Shown: positions 1 to 8,910, numbered from the stretch's first letter. The stretch: 10,426 nt of DNA from Gulosibacter massiliensis (GCA_945901035.1 CAMDKN010000032.1:1-10426), one strand, 5' to 3'. A program made the numbers and translations. Notes: a model not told the origin generated them from the sequence alone.

Positions 1-329
1 AGAGCGACCGGCGTCGCGTCGTAGGGCGGAACCCAACCCTCGAGGATTGTGGAACCCGCGGTCGAGGGCATGTCGAGAGTACAGAGAACGTCCTTGACCG
101 CGATGGGAACACCCGCGAGCGGGCTCAGGGCAACGCCGCCCGCCCGAGCCGCATCGACCTCGTCGGCGATGGTCAGAGCCGTGTCGGACACGTGCAGGAA
201 CGCTCCGAGGTCACCGTCGGTTTCGCTGATGCGATCAAGGTGCGCCTGGGTGAGCTCGACGCTCGAAATCTGCCGGGATTGAAGAAGTTCGGATTGTTCC
301 GCCGCGCTGAGCCGGATGAGGTCGCTCAC
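1..329 (-). CDS. gatA: Glutamyl/aspartyl-tRNA amidotransferase subunit A, N-terminal part (cut by window edge)
   Basis: GatA is the amidase subunit of GatCAB. The complex converts Glu-tRNA(Gln) (and often Asp-tRNA(Asn)) to the amidated form in the cytoplasm, using ammonia released from glutamine. Only the first 109 codons are in the window. They contain the family hallmark GVPIAVKD, whose lysine is residue 79 and matches the catalytic lysine of the Ser-Ser-Lys amidase triad. This is followed by TAGSTILEG and PYDAT, the usual segment leading to the catalytic serines, which lie beyond the edge. The start is the GTG at 329-327, which overlaps the gatC stop in a GTGA junction. It is preceded by a very strong purine run, GGGGAGGAGG (complement of 331-340), inside the last codons of gatC. 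Translation is therefore probably coupled to gatC. gatB is expected downstream, outside the window. The identification is secure. Confidence 0.95.
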   Translation of the reverse strand, partial: MSDLIRLSAAEQSELLQSRQISSVELTQAHLDRISETDGDLGAFLHVSDTALTIADEVDAARAGGVALSPLAGVPIAVKDVLCTLDMPSTAGSTILEGWVPPYDATPVA

Positions 330-625
330 GCCTCCTCCCCCAAAATCGCCGTGACGCGAAAACGGGAGCCATCGTGATCCGGGGCGCCCGTGAGTGCCTG
401 TTCCACCGTCAGTTCGTCCGAGACGACGTCGTCGCGCCAGACGTTCTCCATCGGAATCGGGTGCGACGTCGCGGGAACATCCGGCGTCGCGACCTCGGCG
501 ACTTTCGCAACCGCGTCGACAATCGCCGCGAGTTCACTCGTCAGAGTGGTGACCTCGTCGGGGGTCAGGGCAATTCGGGCAAGGTTCGCCAGGTGGCGAA
601 CGGTGTCCTCGGTGATGTCAGACAT
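326..625 (-). CDS. gatC: Glutamyl/aspartyl-tRNA amidotransferase subunit C
   Basis: GatC is the small subunit that wraps around GatA and joins it to GatB in the GatCAB complex. The 99 residues are the normal family length. The N-terminal stretch (residues 6-21) has the typical pattern [12 protein letters not shown] followed by a TPDE turn and an amphipathic helix ending in VDAVAKV. The C-terminal half carries the conserved [10 protein letters not shown] (residues 59-68), the family's N-x-x-R-D-D segment, and ends in a short strand with R-F-x-V. The ATG at 625-623 is preceded by GGAGAA (complement of 628-633) at good spacing. The stop overlaps the gatA start by four bases. In many actinobacteria gatC directly follows ligA. 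Here a plus-strand lipoprotein gene lies between them, so gatC probably has its own promoter within 626-714; I saw no convincing -35/-10 pair for it. Confidence 0.94.
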   Translation of the reverse strand: MSDITEDTVRHLANLARIALTPDEVTTLTSELAAIVDAVAKVAEVATPDVPATSHPIPMENVWRDDVVSDELTVEQALTGAPDHDGSRFRVTAILGEEA

Positions 626-680
626 GGTTCTCCGTGCGTCGGGAATACCCCAATCCTACCGAGCGCATCGAGCCGAGCGA

Positions 681-708
681 TTGTCATCACGTGTTTCGAG
701 AGGATAAT
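681..708 (+). promoter_or_regulatory. Sigma-70-type promoter of the META lipoprotein gene, probably leaderless
   Basis: A -35 box TTGTCA (681-686) and a -10 box GATAAT (703-708) each match the housekeeping consensus at five of six positions and are separated by 16 bases. Six bases follow the -10 box before the ATG at 715, so transcription would begin at or very near the A of the start codon. AGAGGA at 699-704 looks like a ribosome binding site but overlaps the -10 box and would not be transcribed from this promoter. An 8-bp inverted repeat (682-689 and 708-715) covers the -35 box and the start site, as an operator would. Confidence 0.62.
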
Positions 709-715
709 GATGACA
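682..715. repeat. 8-bp inverted repeat over the lipoprotein promoter (operator-like)
   Basis: TGTCATCA at 682-689 is the exact reverse complement of TGATGACA at 708-715, with 18 bases between the arms. The left arm covers five of the six -35 bases. The right arm runs from the last base of the -10 box to the first base of the start codon. Arm centres are 26 bp apart. If the transcript is leaderless this cannot act as an RNA hairpin, so a DNA-binding regulator or a chance match are the alternatives. No regulator gene is in the window. Confidence 0.4.
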
Positions 716-1143
716 TGCGAAAAATAGTCATCAGTCTTGTCCTCGCGGCGTCCATGGGGTTGATCAGTGGTTGCGCCGTTCCGACACCCACTCCGACTCC
801 CAGCGCGCAATACAACCAGAACTGGGTCTTAGTGTCCGGGACCGACGATCAGGGGTACTGGGTGAAGGGAGATGAAGGCGCGACTCGCCTCACAATCGAT
901 AACGGTCAGGTTTCCGGTCAAATCTGCAATTCGTGGGGTGGCGACATTGCCATCGATGGATCCTCCGTGGCAATCACAGATCTTTACTCAACCGAAATGT
1001 ATTGCACCGAACCTGAGGGGATTATGGACCGCGAGACGCGTTTCCTTAATGACATTTCTCTCGTCACGACAATTGAACTCGTTGATGGTTCCCTCCTCCT
1101 TTCGGGAGGCGGCGTCGACCTCAAATTTGTGGCCTACCACTAG
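715..1143 (+). CDS. META-domain (HslJ-like) lipoprotein
   Basis: This is a predicted exported lipoprotein of 142 residues. Residues 1-20 form a lipoprotein signal: basic MRK, a hydrophobic core, and lipobox LISGC with C20 as the lipidated cysteine. A short PTPTPTP spacer follows. The remainder has the META/HslJ (DUF306) pattern: an opening W-x-L strand, a small-residue strand with VSGQICN-x-W-GG, then S-T-E-M-Y-C, then a helix with GIMDRETRFL, and closing strands LLLSGG and LKFVAY. Family members are single-domain envelope proteins linked in some bacteria to stress or antibiotic resistance; the biochemical role is unclear. I chose ATG 715 over in-frame starts from 634 because the signal peptide begins there and the promoter would start transcription there. 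Hand counts give 53, 50 and 45 % GC for three 60-base lines (721, 961, 1021) against 68 % for a ligA line (2281), which hints at separate ancestry. Its stop abuts the ligA stop. Confidence 0.86.
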   Translation: MRKIVISLVLAASMGLISGCAVPTPTPTPSAQYNQNWVLVSGTDDQGYWVKGDEGATRLTIDNGQVSGQICNSWGGDIAIDGSSVAITDLYSTEMYCTEPEGIMDRETRFLNDISLVTTIELVDGSLLLSGGGVDLKFVAYH

Positions 1144-3365
<2,222 letters not shown>

Positions 3366-3366
<1 letters not shown>

Positions 3367-3381
3367 GGAGCGCGAGCTCCT
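3366..3381. repeat. Perfect 6-bp stem hairpin with four-base loop between the FKBP gene and ligA
   Basis: AGGAGC (3366-3371), loop GCGA (3372-3375) and GCTCCT (3376-3381) form a perfect inverted repeat. On the transcribed minus strand the loop reads UCGC. It lies 16 bases past the FKBP stop codon and 11 bases before the ligA GTG. No U tract follows (next bases AGAATT), so it is not a classical intrinsic terminator. It could stabilise the 3' end of the FKBP mRNA, attenuate read-through into ligA, or be a protein site next to the ligA -10 box. Confidence 0.4.
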
Positions 3382-3397
3382 GAACCTCGAGAACGAG

Positions 3398-4336
3398 TTA
3401 CTGGACGCCGAGGATGTCGACCACGAACAGAATCGTGTCCCCACCCTTGATGAGTTCACCCGAGCCGGCATCGCCGTAACCGAGATCACTCGGGATGATG
3501 ACGACAACACGCGAGCCGATTTTCTGGCCGACCAGCGCGTCACGGAAGCCCGCAATGACCTCAGCGGTGCTGAAGGTTGCGGGCGATCCGCGGTCGAAGC
3601 TCGAGTCGAACACCGCTCCGGTGTTCCAGTTGACGCCCTCGTAGTTGACGACGACGGTGGCGCCCTCGGCGACGACGTCGCCCGCGCCTTGAATCAGGGT
3701 CGAGATTGCGTATTCGGTTGGAACCGCACCTTCGGGAATTGTCACCGTCGGGTTGCCGTCCGTGAACGTTACGTCGGGGAAGCCCTCGAGCGGTGCGACG
3801 GGTTCACCCGTTGCTTCGGCGAGAGGCTCGGCACCGATGCCGGTGACGTCGATGACGAAGACCAACGTGTCCTCAGGCCCCAGACCGGCTTGAGCCGCTT
3901 GGTCTCCGAATCCCTCGGCATTCGGGATAACCGCGACGATCCGTGTTCCGACAGTCGTGCAGGCAAGGGCCTTCGAGAGCCCCGCGAACGACGTCGCCGC
4001 CGTGTCAATGGGGTATGACAGTTCGCTGCCCTCGGTGTATTCCGACTTTTCGATTTCCTCGCCAGTGGTCCCGTTGTAGAGGGTGTAGTTCATCTTTACG
4101 GAGTCGCCATCCGCGGCGGCTTCGCCGGTGCCGGCGATGACGACCGAGCGTTCCGTCGTGGTTGCCGTGAGATTGCCGTCGATCGTCAGCGCCGGTGCGG
4201 CCCCGAATTCGCCTTCGACCTTTACCGCCGAGGACGCCGGTCCCGAGGGGATGCAGTTGTCACCACCCGCGGTTGAACAGCCCGCCACAGAGAGAGCGAG
4301 GAGGGACAGAGTGAGAGCGGACGCGATGCGCAACAT
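3398..4336 (-). CDS. Lipoprotein with two FKBP-type peptidyl-prolyl isomerase domains
   Basis: This is a predicted membrane-anchored extracytoplasmic prolyl isomerase of 312 residues, probably assisting folding of secreted proteins. The signal peptide ends in lipobox SVAGC (C20). FKBP domain 1 (about 62-167) keeps the fold signature (DGDSVKMNYTLY, then GLSKAL, VGTRIVAVIP, DTLVFVIDV), but its expected FDSS reads EEIEKS and the LGYGD turn is GFGD. Domain 2 (about 208-312) has most of the binding pocket: Y232, F243 and D244 in AVFDSS, V260-I261, F264 in place of the usual tryptophan, Y287 in DLGYGD, and F304. Domain 2 is therefore the likelier catalytic unit. The ATG at 4336-4334 has AAAGG (complement of 4344-4348) seven bases upstream. 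It lies 47 bases after the OsmC gene and 43 before ligA on the same strand. Confidence 0.93.
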   Translation of the reverse strand: MLRIASALTLSLLALSVAGCSTAGGDNCIPSGPASSAVKVEGEFGAAPALTIDGNLTATTTERSVVIAGTGEAAADGDSVKMNYTLYNGTTGEEIEKSEYTEGSELSYPIDTAATSFAGLSKALACTTVGTRIVAVIPNAEGFGDQAAQAGLGPEDTLVFVIDVTGIGAEPLAEATGEPVAPLEGFPDVTFTDGNPTVTIPEGAVPTEYAISTLIQGAGDVVAEGATVVVNYEGVNWNTGAVFDSSFDRGSPATFSTAEVIAGFRDALVGQKIGSRVVVIIPSDLGYGDAGSGELIKGGDTILFVVDILGVQ

Positions 4337-4360
4337 GGTGGGCCTTTGACGTTATGGGAG

Positions 4361-4375
4361 TGCGCCAATCGCGCA
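4361..4375. repeat. Short hairpin between the OsmC and FKBP genes
   Basis: TGCGC (4361-4365) and GCGCA (4371-4375) are perfect inverted arms around a five-base loop. On the minus strand it lies eight bases after the OsmC-family stop. The bases that follow (CTCCCATAAC) contain no U run, so it is at best a weak terminator or mRNA-end structure. Confidence 0.25.
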
Positions 4376-4383
4376 TATGCCCT

Positions 4384-4854
4384 CTAGTTTATGGTCGCGT
4401 CGGGCAGAACCGTGACGGATTCGATGAGAATCGGAAAGTTGACCGAGGCGCGCATCACGCACATCTCTTTCGCCTCGTTGTGCAGCCGTTCAACATCGGC
4501 TTCGCTCGCTGTGGTGGTGATCGTCGGACGCAATGTCACAGTCGTCATAGCCCCTTTGCCGCCGTGATACGCCATGGTCCCACGGGTTTCGTCGGCGTAA
4601 TCCTCGATGTCGATGCCGGATTGGTGGGCGGCATACAGGAACGACAGCATGTGGCACTGCGCGATCGCGGCCATCAGAAGTTCTTCCGGATTCCACAGCC
4701 GAACGTCACCGCCGAAACCCTCCGCGGCGGACGCGACGAGCGCCGCGTGTTGGTCGGCCGTGAGGATGGACTCGTGGGAGTAGTCGCCCCCGATTTCTCG
4801 CGAGGACGGATGTGTTTTTCGCCAACGGAGGCGGATTTCAAAGTCGTGGTTCAT
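4384..4854 (-). CDS. OsmC-family thiol redox protein
   Basis: OsmC/Ohr proteins are cytoplasmic homodimers that usually reduce organic hydroperoxides with a pair of cysteines. The 156 residues fit the family. An N-terminal strand is followed by the NPEELLMAAIAQCHMLSF helix (residues 55-72), which carries the acidic residue E58 and the first cysteine C67. A DETRG-x-M strand follows, then the strand TTVTLRPTI, and the second cysteine C132 in AKEMCVMRAS. Both expected redox cysteines are present. The W11 and NPEELL variants suggest the broad OsmC group rather than Ohr proper, so peroxidase activity is likely but the substrate is unknown. The ATG at 4854-4852 has only a weak purine stretch upstream. 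The gene is divergent from the aminotransferase gene with 48 bases between the two starts, so the promoters probably share this gap. Confidence 0.88.
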   Translation of the reverse strand: MNHDFEIRLRWRKTHPSSREIGGDYSHESILTADQHAALVASAAEGFGGDVRLWNPEELLMAAIAQCHMLSFLYAAHQSGIDIEDYADETRGTMAYHGGKGAMTTVTLRPTITTTASEADVERLHNEAKEMCVMRASVNFPILIESVTVLPDATIN

Positions 4855-4890
4855 GTTCGTTTCTCAGTTTAAGTTCCGACAACAACGGAG

Positions 4891-4896
4891 TACGCT
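4891..4896 (+). promoter_or_regulatory. Putative -10 box for a leaderless aminotransferase transcript
   Basis: TACGCT fits the actinobacterial -10 pattern TANNNT and is followed by six bases and then the ATG at 4903. The first transcribed base would be the A of the start codon. GGAG at 4887-4890 is 12 bases from the ATG and would lie upstream of the start of transcription. I found no strong -35 element; TTTAAG at 4868-4873 has the right spacing but little similarity. Confidence 0.42.
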
Positions 4897-4902
4897 ATCG
4901 GT

Positions 4903-6234
4903 ATGAACAGCGTAACCACGGATGTGACGCAAGAACGTCGCCTCGTCACCGAAATTCCCGGACCGAAATCACTCGCCCTTCACGAGCGCCGCAACAAAGT
5001 TGTTTCCGTCGGTGTTTCCGCCGCCTTCCCGGTCTACATTGACCGCGCCAAGGGAGCCATCCTGGTGGACGTCGATGGCAACCAGATCGTCGATCTCGGG
5101 GGCGGTATCGGAGTCAATACCATCGGTCATTCCAATGATGCGGTGACCGAGGCTGCCTACGAGCAGTCGCAGCGATTCACGCACACCTTTTTTGGGGTCA
5201 ACGGATACGAGTCGTACATTCGCCTCTGCGAATTGCTCGCCCAGCACACCCCGGGCGACTTTGCCAAAAAGTCGGTTCTGCTCAACTCGGGCGCCGAGGC
5301 CGTCGAAAACGCGGTCAAGATTGCCCGCAAATACACCGGTCGCCCCGGCGTCGGTGTTCTCGACCACGGGTACCACGGCCGCACCAACCTCACGATGTCG
5401 ATGAACTTCAAGGTGATGCCGTACGGGCTCGGGTTTGGACCTTTCGCCGGCGATGTTCACCACGCTCCGAATTCCTACCCGTTCCACGACAAGTTGTCGG
5501 GGGCTGAGGCTGCAGCTCGCACCATCTCGTGGCTCGACAAGCGCGCCGGCGCAACCGATTTGGCCTGCCTCGTGGTCGAGCCGATCCAGGGCGAGGGCGG
5601 ATTCATCGTCCCCGCCGAGGGATATCTTCCCGCGCTCCAGAAGTGGTGTAACGACAACGGAATTGTCTATGTTTCGGACGAGGTCCAGTCGGGTATCGTG
5701 CGTACCGGTGCGTATTACGCCTCCGAGCACTTCGGTGTCGTCCCCGATCTAGTGACCACCGCAAAGGGCGTCGGTGGCGGATACGTCATCTCGGCAGTCA
5801 CCGGTCGCGCGGAAATCATGGACGCGAGCCACGTCGGTGGCCTCGGCGGAACGTTCGGTGGAAACCCGATGTCGGCCGCAGCCGCTGTACAAGTTTTTGA
5901 CGAGATCGAAAAACACGACCTCCTCGGTGAAGCCCAGCGAGTCGGCCGAGTCCTCGGTGGTGCACTTCGCGAGTTGCAGAAAAAGCACAACATCATCGGC
6001 GACGTCCGCGGAATCGGCGCGATGCAGGCCATCGAGTTCACCGAGCCCGGAACCGACACACCCCTCACGGATGTCGTCCCTTTCATCACCTCCTACGCGA
6101 TCAAAAAGGGTCTGCTTCTCTTGTCGGCCGGGACCTACGCGAACGTCCTGCGTTTCCTTCCCGCCGTCGTCACGAGCGACGAGCTTCTGCTCGACGCCGT
6201 GGCCATCATCGACGAAGCCCTGTCCGCTCGATAA
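4903..6234 (+). CDS. gabT: 4-aminobutyrate (GABA)-type aminotransferase, class III PLP-dependent
   Basis: This is a class III pyridoxal-phosphate aminotransferase of 443 residues, a usual length for GabT. GabT moves the amino group of GABA to 2-oxoglutarate, giving succinate semialdehyde and glutamate. Visible elements: GVNTIGH near the N-terminus; the phosphate-binding SGAEAVENAVK (129-139); HGYHGRT (155-161), which stacks on the cofactor; VVEPIQGEGG (224-233) with E226 and Q229; VSDEVQSG (257-264) with D259, which contacts the pyridine nitrogen; the Schiff-base lysine K288 in TTAKGVGGG; GGTFGGNP (315-322) with T317; and the substrate-carboxylate arginine region VLRFLP (415-420). The substrate is inferred, since ornithine-, putrescine- or 5-aminovalerate-using relatives look alike. 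It shares a one-base TAATG overlap with the next gene and converges on a polyamine-type transporter operon. The GABA assignment is fairly likely. Confidence 0.9.
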   Translation: MNSVTTDVTQERRLVTEIPGPKSLALHERRNKVVSVGVSAAFPVYIDRAKGAILVDVDGNQIVDLGGGIGVNTIGHSNDAVTEAAYEQSQRFTHTFFGVNGYESYIRLCELLAQHTPGDFAKKSVLLNSGAEAVENAVKIARKYTGRPGVGVLDHGYHGRTNLTMSMNFKVMPYGLGFGPFAGDVHHAPNSYPFHDKLSGAEAAARTISWLDKRAGATDLACLVVEPIQGEGGFIVPAEGYLPALQKWCNDNGIVYVSDEVQSGIVRTGAYYASEHFGVVPDLVTTAKGVGGGYVISAVTGRAEIMDASHVGGLGGTFGGNPMSAAAAVQVFDEIEKHDLLGEAQRVGRVLGGALRELQKKHNIIGDVRGIGAMQAIEFTEPGTDTPLTDVVPFITSYAIKKGLLLLSAGTYANVLRFLPAVVTSDELLLDAVAIIDEALSAR

Positions 6235-7196
6235 TGTCCCCGCTCACGGTTGAGGGGTGCGTCGAACTCACCGCCCTCGACCGAAACGGATTGATTGAAT
6301 CCCGCCACATCGGTGTGTTCGTCGTCATCGATCGGGACGGTTCCGTCATCGAATCGGGTGGCGACATTGACGCCACCATCTTCCCCCGTTCGACCATCAA
6401 GCCGTTCCAGGCGATCGCCGCTCTTCGAGCCGGGGCCGAACTCGCCGGGGTTGAACTGGTTCTCGCGAGCGCGAGTCACTGCGGGTCACAACGACACACG
6501 GACGCCGTCGCGGCCGTGTTGGCCGGAGACAATCTAGGCGCGGACGACCTGGGATGCCCGCCCGACTGGCCACTGGGATACAACGAAAAGGCCGAGCGAA
6601 TTGCCCTCAACCAGGGGCCTCAGCGCATCACGATGAACTGTTCCGGGAAACACGCCGCGTTTTTGCGGGCGTGCGTCGCCAACGGTTGGGACACCGCGAC
6701 CTATCTCGAACCGAATCATCCACTGCAGACACTCATTCGCGCGGTGGTGGAGGAATTCACGGGGACGACCGAACTGTGGCCGGCCGTCGATGGGTGCGGC
6801 GCGCCACTGTTCGGGATGAGCCTCCGCGCGCTGGGCACGGGCATCGCTCGGGTGACGGACGGTCATGACCCGGACGCCGGCCGGTTGGTCGACGCGATTC
6901 GCGGCAACGCGTGGGCGCTCGACGGAGTGGGTCGCGACAACACGCGCGTGATCGACGCAACCGATGCGATTGCCAAGATCGGCGCGGAAGGCGTTCTCAT
7001 CATCGCCCGCGACGGTATCGCGGTCGCCATCAAATGTCTCGACGGCTCGCAGCGCGGAAACACCGTCGTCGCGGTGACCCTGTTGGCCCGCCACGGAGTA
7101 ATCGACCGCGCTGTCGCGGAATCCCTGATCGACGAACTCGTCTCGCCGGTGATGGGAGGGTCCGAGATTGTCGGCCGCCTCACCGTCTCGGTCTAA
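6234..7196 (+). CDS. Asparaginase II-family (Rhizobium etli-type, class 3) amidohydrolase
   Basis: This 320-residue protein belongs to the asparaginase II family, which is unrelated in sequence to E. coli AnsA/AnsB. Characterised members hydrolyse L-asparagine to aspartate and ammonia. The family hallmarks are all present: RSTIKPFQA (52-60) with the S53/K56 pair, SHCGSQRHT (81-89), MNCSGKHAAFL (134-144) with C136 and K139, DGCGAPLFG (186-194) with C188, and AIKCLDGSQRG (265-275) with K267. By comparison with the R. etli enzyme, C136, K139 and C188 are the expected metal-site residues and the Ser-Lys pairs are catalytic. The ATG at 6234 uses the last base of the gabT stop (TAATG) and has no ribosome binding site, so translation is probably coupled to gabT. 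Substrate specificity cannot be read from sequence; its place beside an aminotransferase and a polyamine transporter allows other amide substrates. Confidence 0.9.
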   Translation: MSPLTVEGCVELTALDRNGLIESRHIGVFVVIDRDGSVIESGGDIDATIFPRSTIKPFQAIAALRAGAELAGVELVLASASHCGSQRHTDAVAAVLAGDNLGADDLGCPPDWPLGYNEKAERIALNQGPQRITMNCSGKHAAFLRACVANGWDTATYLEPNHPLQTLIRAVVEEFTGTTELWPAVDGCGAPLFGMSLRALGTGIARVTDGHDPDAGRLVDAIRGNAWALDGVGRDNTRVIDATDAIAKIGAEGVLIIARDGIAVAIKCLDGSQRGNTVVAVTLLARHGVIDRAVAESLIDELVSPVMGGSEIVGRLTVSV

Positions 7197-7987
7197 GCCG
7201 CGAGCGACAACTTTCGTCGGCGAATTTCCCCGCCCACCTGCGTGATCAGAACCAGCAGAATCGCCAGGATGAAGACGGCTGATGCCAGCACGTTGGCCTC
7301 GGCGGGGATTCCCCTGGCGGCCGCCGTGTAAATAAAGGACGGCAAGGTGTTGACGGATCCGCGGTTGAAGTTCGTGATGATGAAATCGTCAAACGAGAGG
7401 GCGAACGCGAGCAATGCCGCCGCCGCAATTCCGGGAAAGAGCAAAGGGAAGGTGATTTTCCACCACACCTGCGAGGGGCGGGCGTACAAGTCGCGACCGG
7501 CCTCTTCGAGGCGCGGATCGATGCCTGCGACGCGCGCGCGCACGGTGACAACGACGAAGGAAATGCAGAACATGATGTGGGCCAGGATGACGGTGAGCAT
7601 TCCCTTAGGCATACCGGCACTGAGGAACTGTGCCGCGAGACCAGCACCGAGGACGACCTCGGGGGTAGCCATCGGCATGAACAGCAACAGTGTGGTCGCC
7701 GCTCGCCCCTTGAATTTGTAACGCACGAGGGCGATGGCGATTGCGGTCCCGAGGGCCGTCGCAACGACCGTCGAGGTGACCGCGATGAGGATCGAGTTGC
7801 CGAAGGCTTCGCAGACCCCCTGCGCGTCGCACACGTTGAGCCAGTTGTTCAGTGTGAAACCGTTCCAGATGATGTTGGTTCGGTTCGAATCGTTGAACGA
7901 GAACAGGATGGTGTACACGATGGGAACCATCAAGTAGATGAGGGCGAGGATGCCGTAAAGCGGCAACAAAAGTTTCCCGAGTTTCAC
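7193..7987 (-). CDS. potC: Polyamine-type ABC transporter permease PotC
   Basis: This is the second inner-membrane permease of a spermidine/putrescine-type importer, 264 residues. Hydrophobic segments lie at about 6-30, 64-88, 98-120, 129-150, 185-205 and 232-252, the expected six. The ATPase-contact (EAA) loop is at 160-187, LEEAGRDLYARP followed by W-x-K-I-T-F-P-L-L-F-P-G. SFDDFIITNF (198-207) is typical of PotC. Two cysteines, C53 and C59, sit in the first extracytoplasmic loop and could form a disulfide. The GTG start (7987-7985) overlaps the potB stop in a GTGA junction, so translation is likely coupled. The stop overlaps the stop of the convergent asparaginase-family gene by three bases within CTAA. 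Confidence 0.93.
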   Translation of the reverse strand: MKLGKLLLPLYGILALIYLMVPIVYTILFSFNDSNRTNIIWNGFTLNNWLNVCDAQGVCEAFGNSILIAVTSTVVATALGTAIAIALVRYKFKGRAATTLLLFMPMATPEVVLGAGLAAQFLSAGMPKGMLTVILAHIMFCISFVVVTVRARVAGIDPRLEEAGRDLYARPSQVWWKITFPLLFPGIAAAALLAFALSFDDFIITNFNRGSVNTLPSFIYTAAARGIPAEANVLASAVFILAILLVLITQVGGEIRRRKLSLAA

Positions 7988-8904
7988 AGCAGGTCGTCCG
8001 TTCCACTCTTGTACACGTAGGCCGAGACGAGGACGAGAATCGCCGCCATCAAAATCAGCGACATGCTCGCGGCGTGCGGATAGTTCTGGAGGACAAGGAA
8101 GTTCGCCTCGATGACGTTACCCACCATCGTGGTAGAGGTACTCCCGAGGAAGTTCGCACTGGCGTTCACGTAATCGCCCGCCGCGGGAATGAACGTCAAC
8201 AGTGTCCCCGAGATGATTCCGGGCATCGTCAGCGGCACCGTGATTTTCCGGAACGACGTGAACGGCCCCGCATAGAGGTCGGTCCCCGCTTCGAGCAAAC
8301 GCAGGTCGAGGCGCTCGATGCTCGCGTACAGGGGCAGCGTCATGAACGGGATGAAGTTGTACGCCAAACCGAAAATCACGCTGATGGACGTGCCGGTGAT
8401 AAACGCATCCTCGGGAATGATGGCGAGTGCCTTCATGGTCCCCACGATGAAGCCTTCGTCCGCCAACAGTTGTTTCCATGCCACCGTCCGCAGCAGGAAC
8501 GAGATGAAGAACGGCGCAATGACGAGCACCAGCGCCAACGATTGCCACAACGGGTACGGGCGGAGGCGGACCCCGATGAAGTAGGCGAGCGGGTACCCGA
8601 TGGCGAGGGCAATAAGGGTGGCCGTGGCCGCGTAGAAGAACGACCGAAGCGAGTGATCGCCGTACATCGAGAGGACTTCGGCGTAGTTTTCCCAGCGGAA
8701 CGAGTTCACGTATTCGCCGATGAACGCCCCGGGAGGAGCGGTTTGGAACGAGGTGATGACGAGTGAAATCAGTGGGGTGATGAAGAACAGACCGAGATAC
8801 ACCAACCCGGGCAACAGCAAGAACCAGACCACGCGGCTCTTCTTTTGGACGGCGGGCTCGGCGGACACTCCCGAGGGTCCGTGGCCGAATGCGGTGAGGC
8901 TCAT
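7984..8904 (-). CDS. potB: Polyamine-type ABC transporter permease PotB
   Basis: This is the first inner-membrane permease of the importer, 306 residues, partner of PotC. A cytoplasmic N-terminus of about 24 residues precedes six hydrophobic segments (about 26-51, 88-110, 121-141, 170-192, 228-247 and 278-298). The EAA loop is at 203-230, with LLEAGTDLYAGP and ITVPLTMPGI, followed by the PotB-typical PAAGDYVNAS and FLGS, then MVGNVI. The ATG at 8904-8902 is seven bases after the potA stop (8913-8911) and has no clear ribosome binding site, which points to coupling with potA. Confidence 0.94.
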   Translation of the reverse strand: MSLTAFGHGPSGVSAEPAVQKKSRVVWFLLLPGLVYLGLFFITPLISLVITSFQTAPPGAFIGEYVNSFRWENYAEVLSMYGDHSLRSFFYAATATLIALAIGYPLAYFIGVRLRPYPLWQSLALVLVIAPFFISFLLRTVAWKQLLADEGFIVGTMKALAIIPEDAFITGTSISVIFGLAYNFIPFMTLPLYASIERLDLRLLEAGTDLYAGPFTSFRKITVPLTMPGIISGTLLTFIPAAGDYVNASANFLGSTSTTMVGNVIEANFLVLQNYPHAASMSLILMAAILVLVSAYVYKSGTDDLL

Positions 8905-8910
8905 GGTTCG

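Noticed and set aside
634..714. N-terminal extension of the META lipoprotein from upstream in-frame starts
   Set aside because: The extension would put 27 polar residues before the signal peptide, and the promoter lies inside it.
1095..1109. CCTCC / GGAGG hairpin as terminator of the lipoprotein gene
   Set aside because: The five-base stem is inside the coding region and is not followed by a T run.
4337..4383. A promoter for the FKBP lipoprotein based on TAACGT (complement of 4349-4354)
   Set aside because: No -35 element is visible, and a start of transcription seven bases further on would cut off the AAAGG ribosome binding site that supports the start codon.
4969..5730. A 253-codon minus-strand open frame opposite gabT
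   Set aside because: gabT on the other strand has every expected cofactor-binding motif in frame; the antisense product has no motif or start signal.
7205..7219. CGAC / GTCG repeat near the potC end as a bidirectional terminator
   Set aside because: The stem has four pairs around a seven-base loop, without flanking A or T runs; too weak to call.
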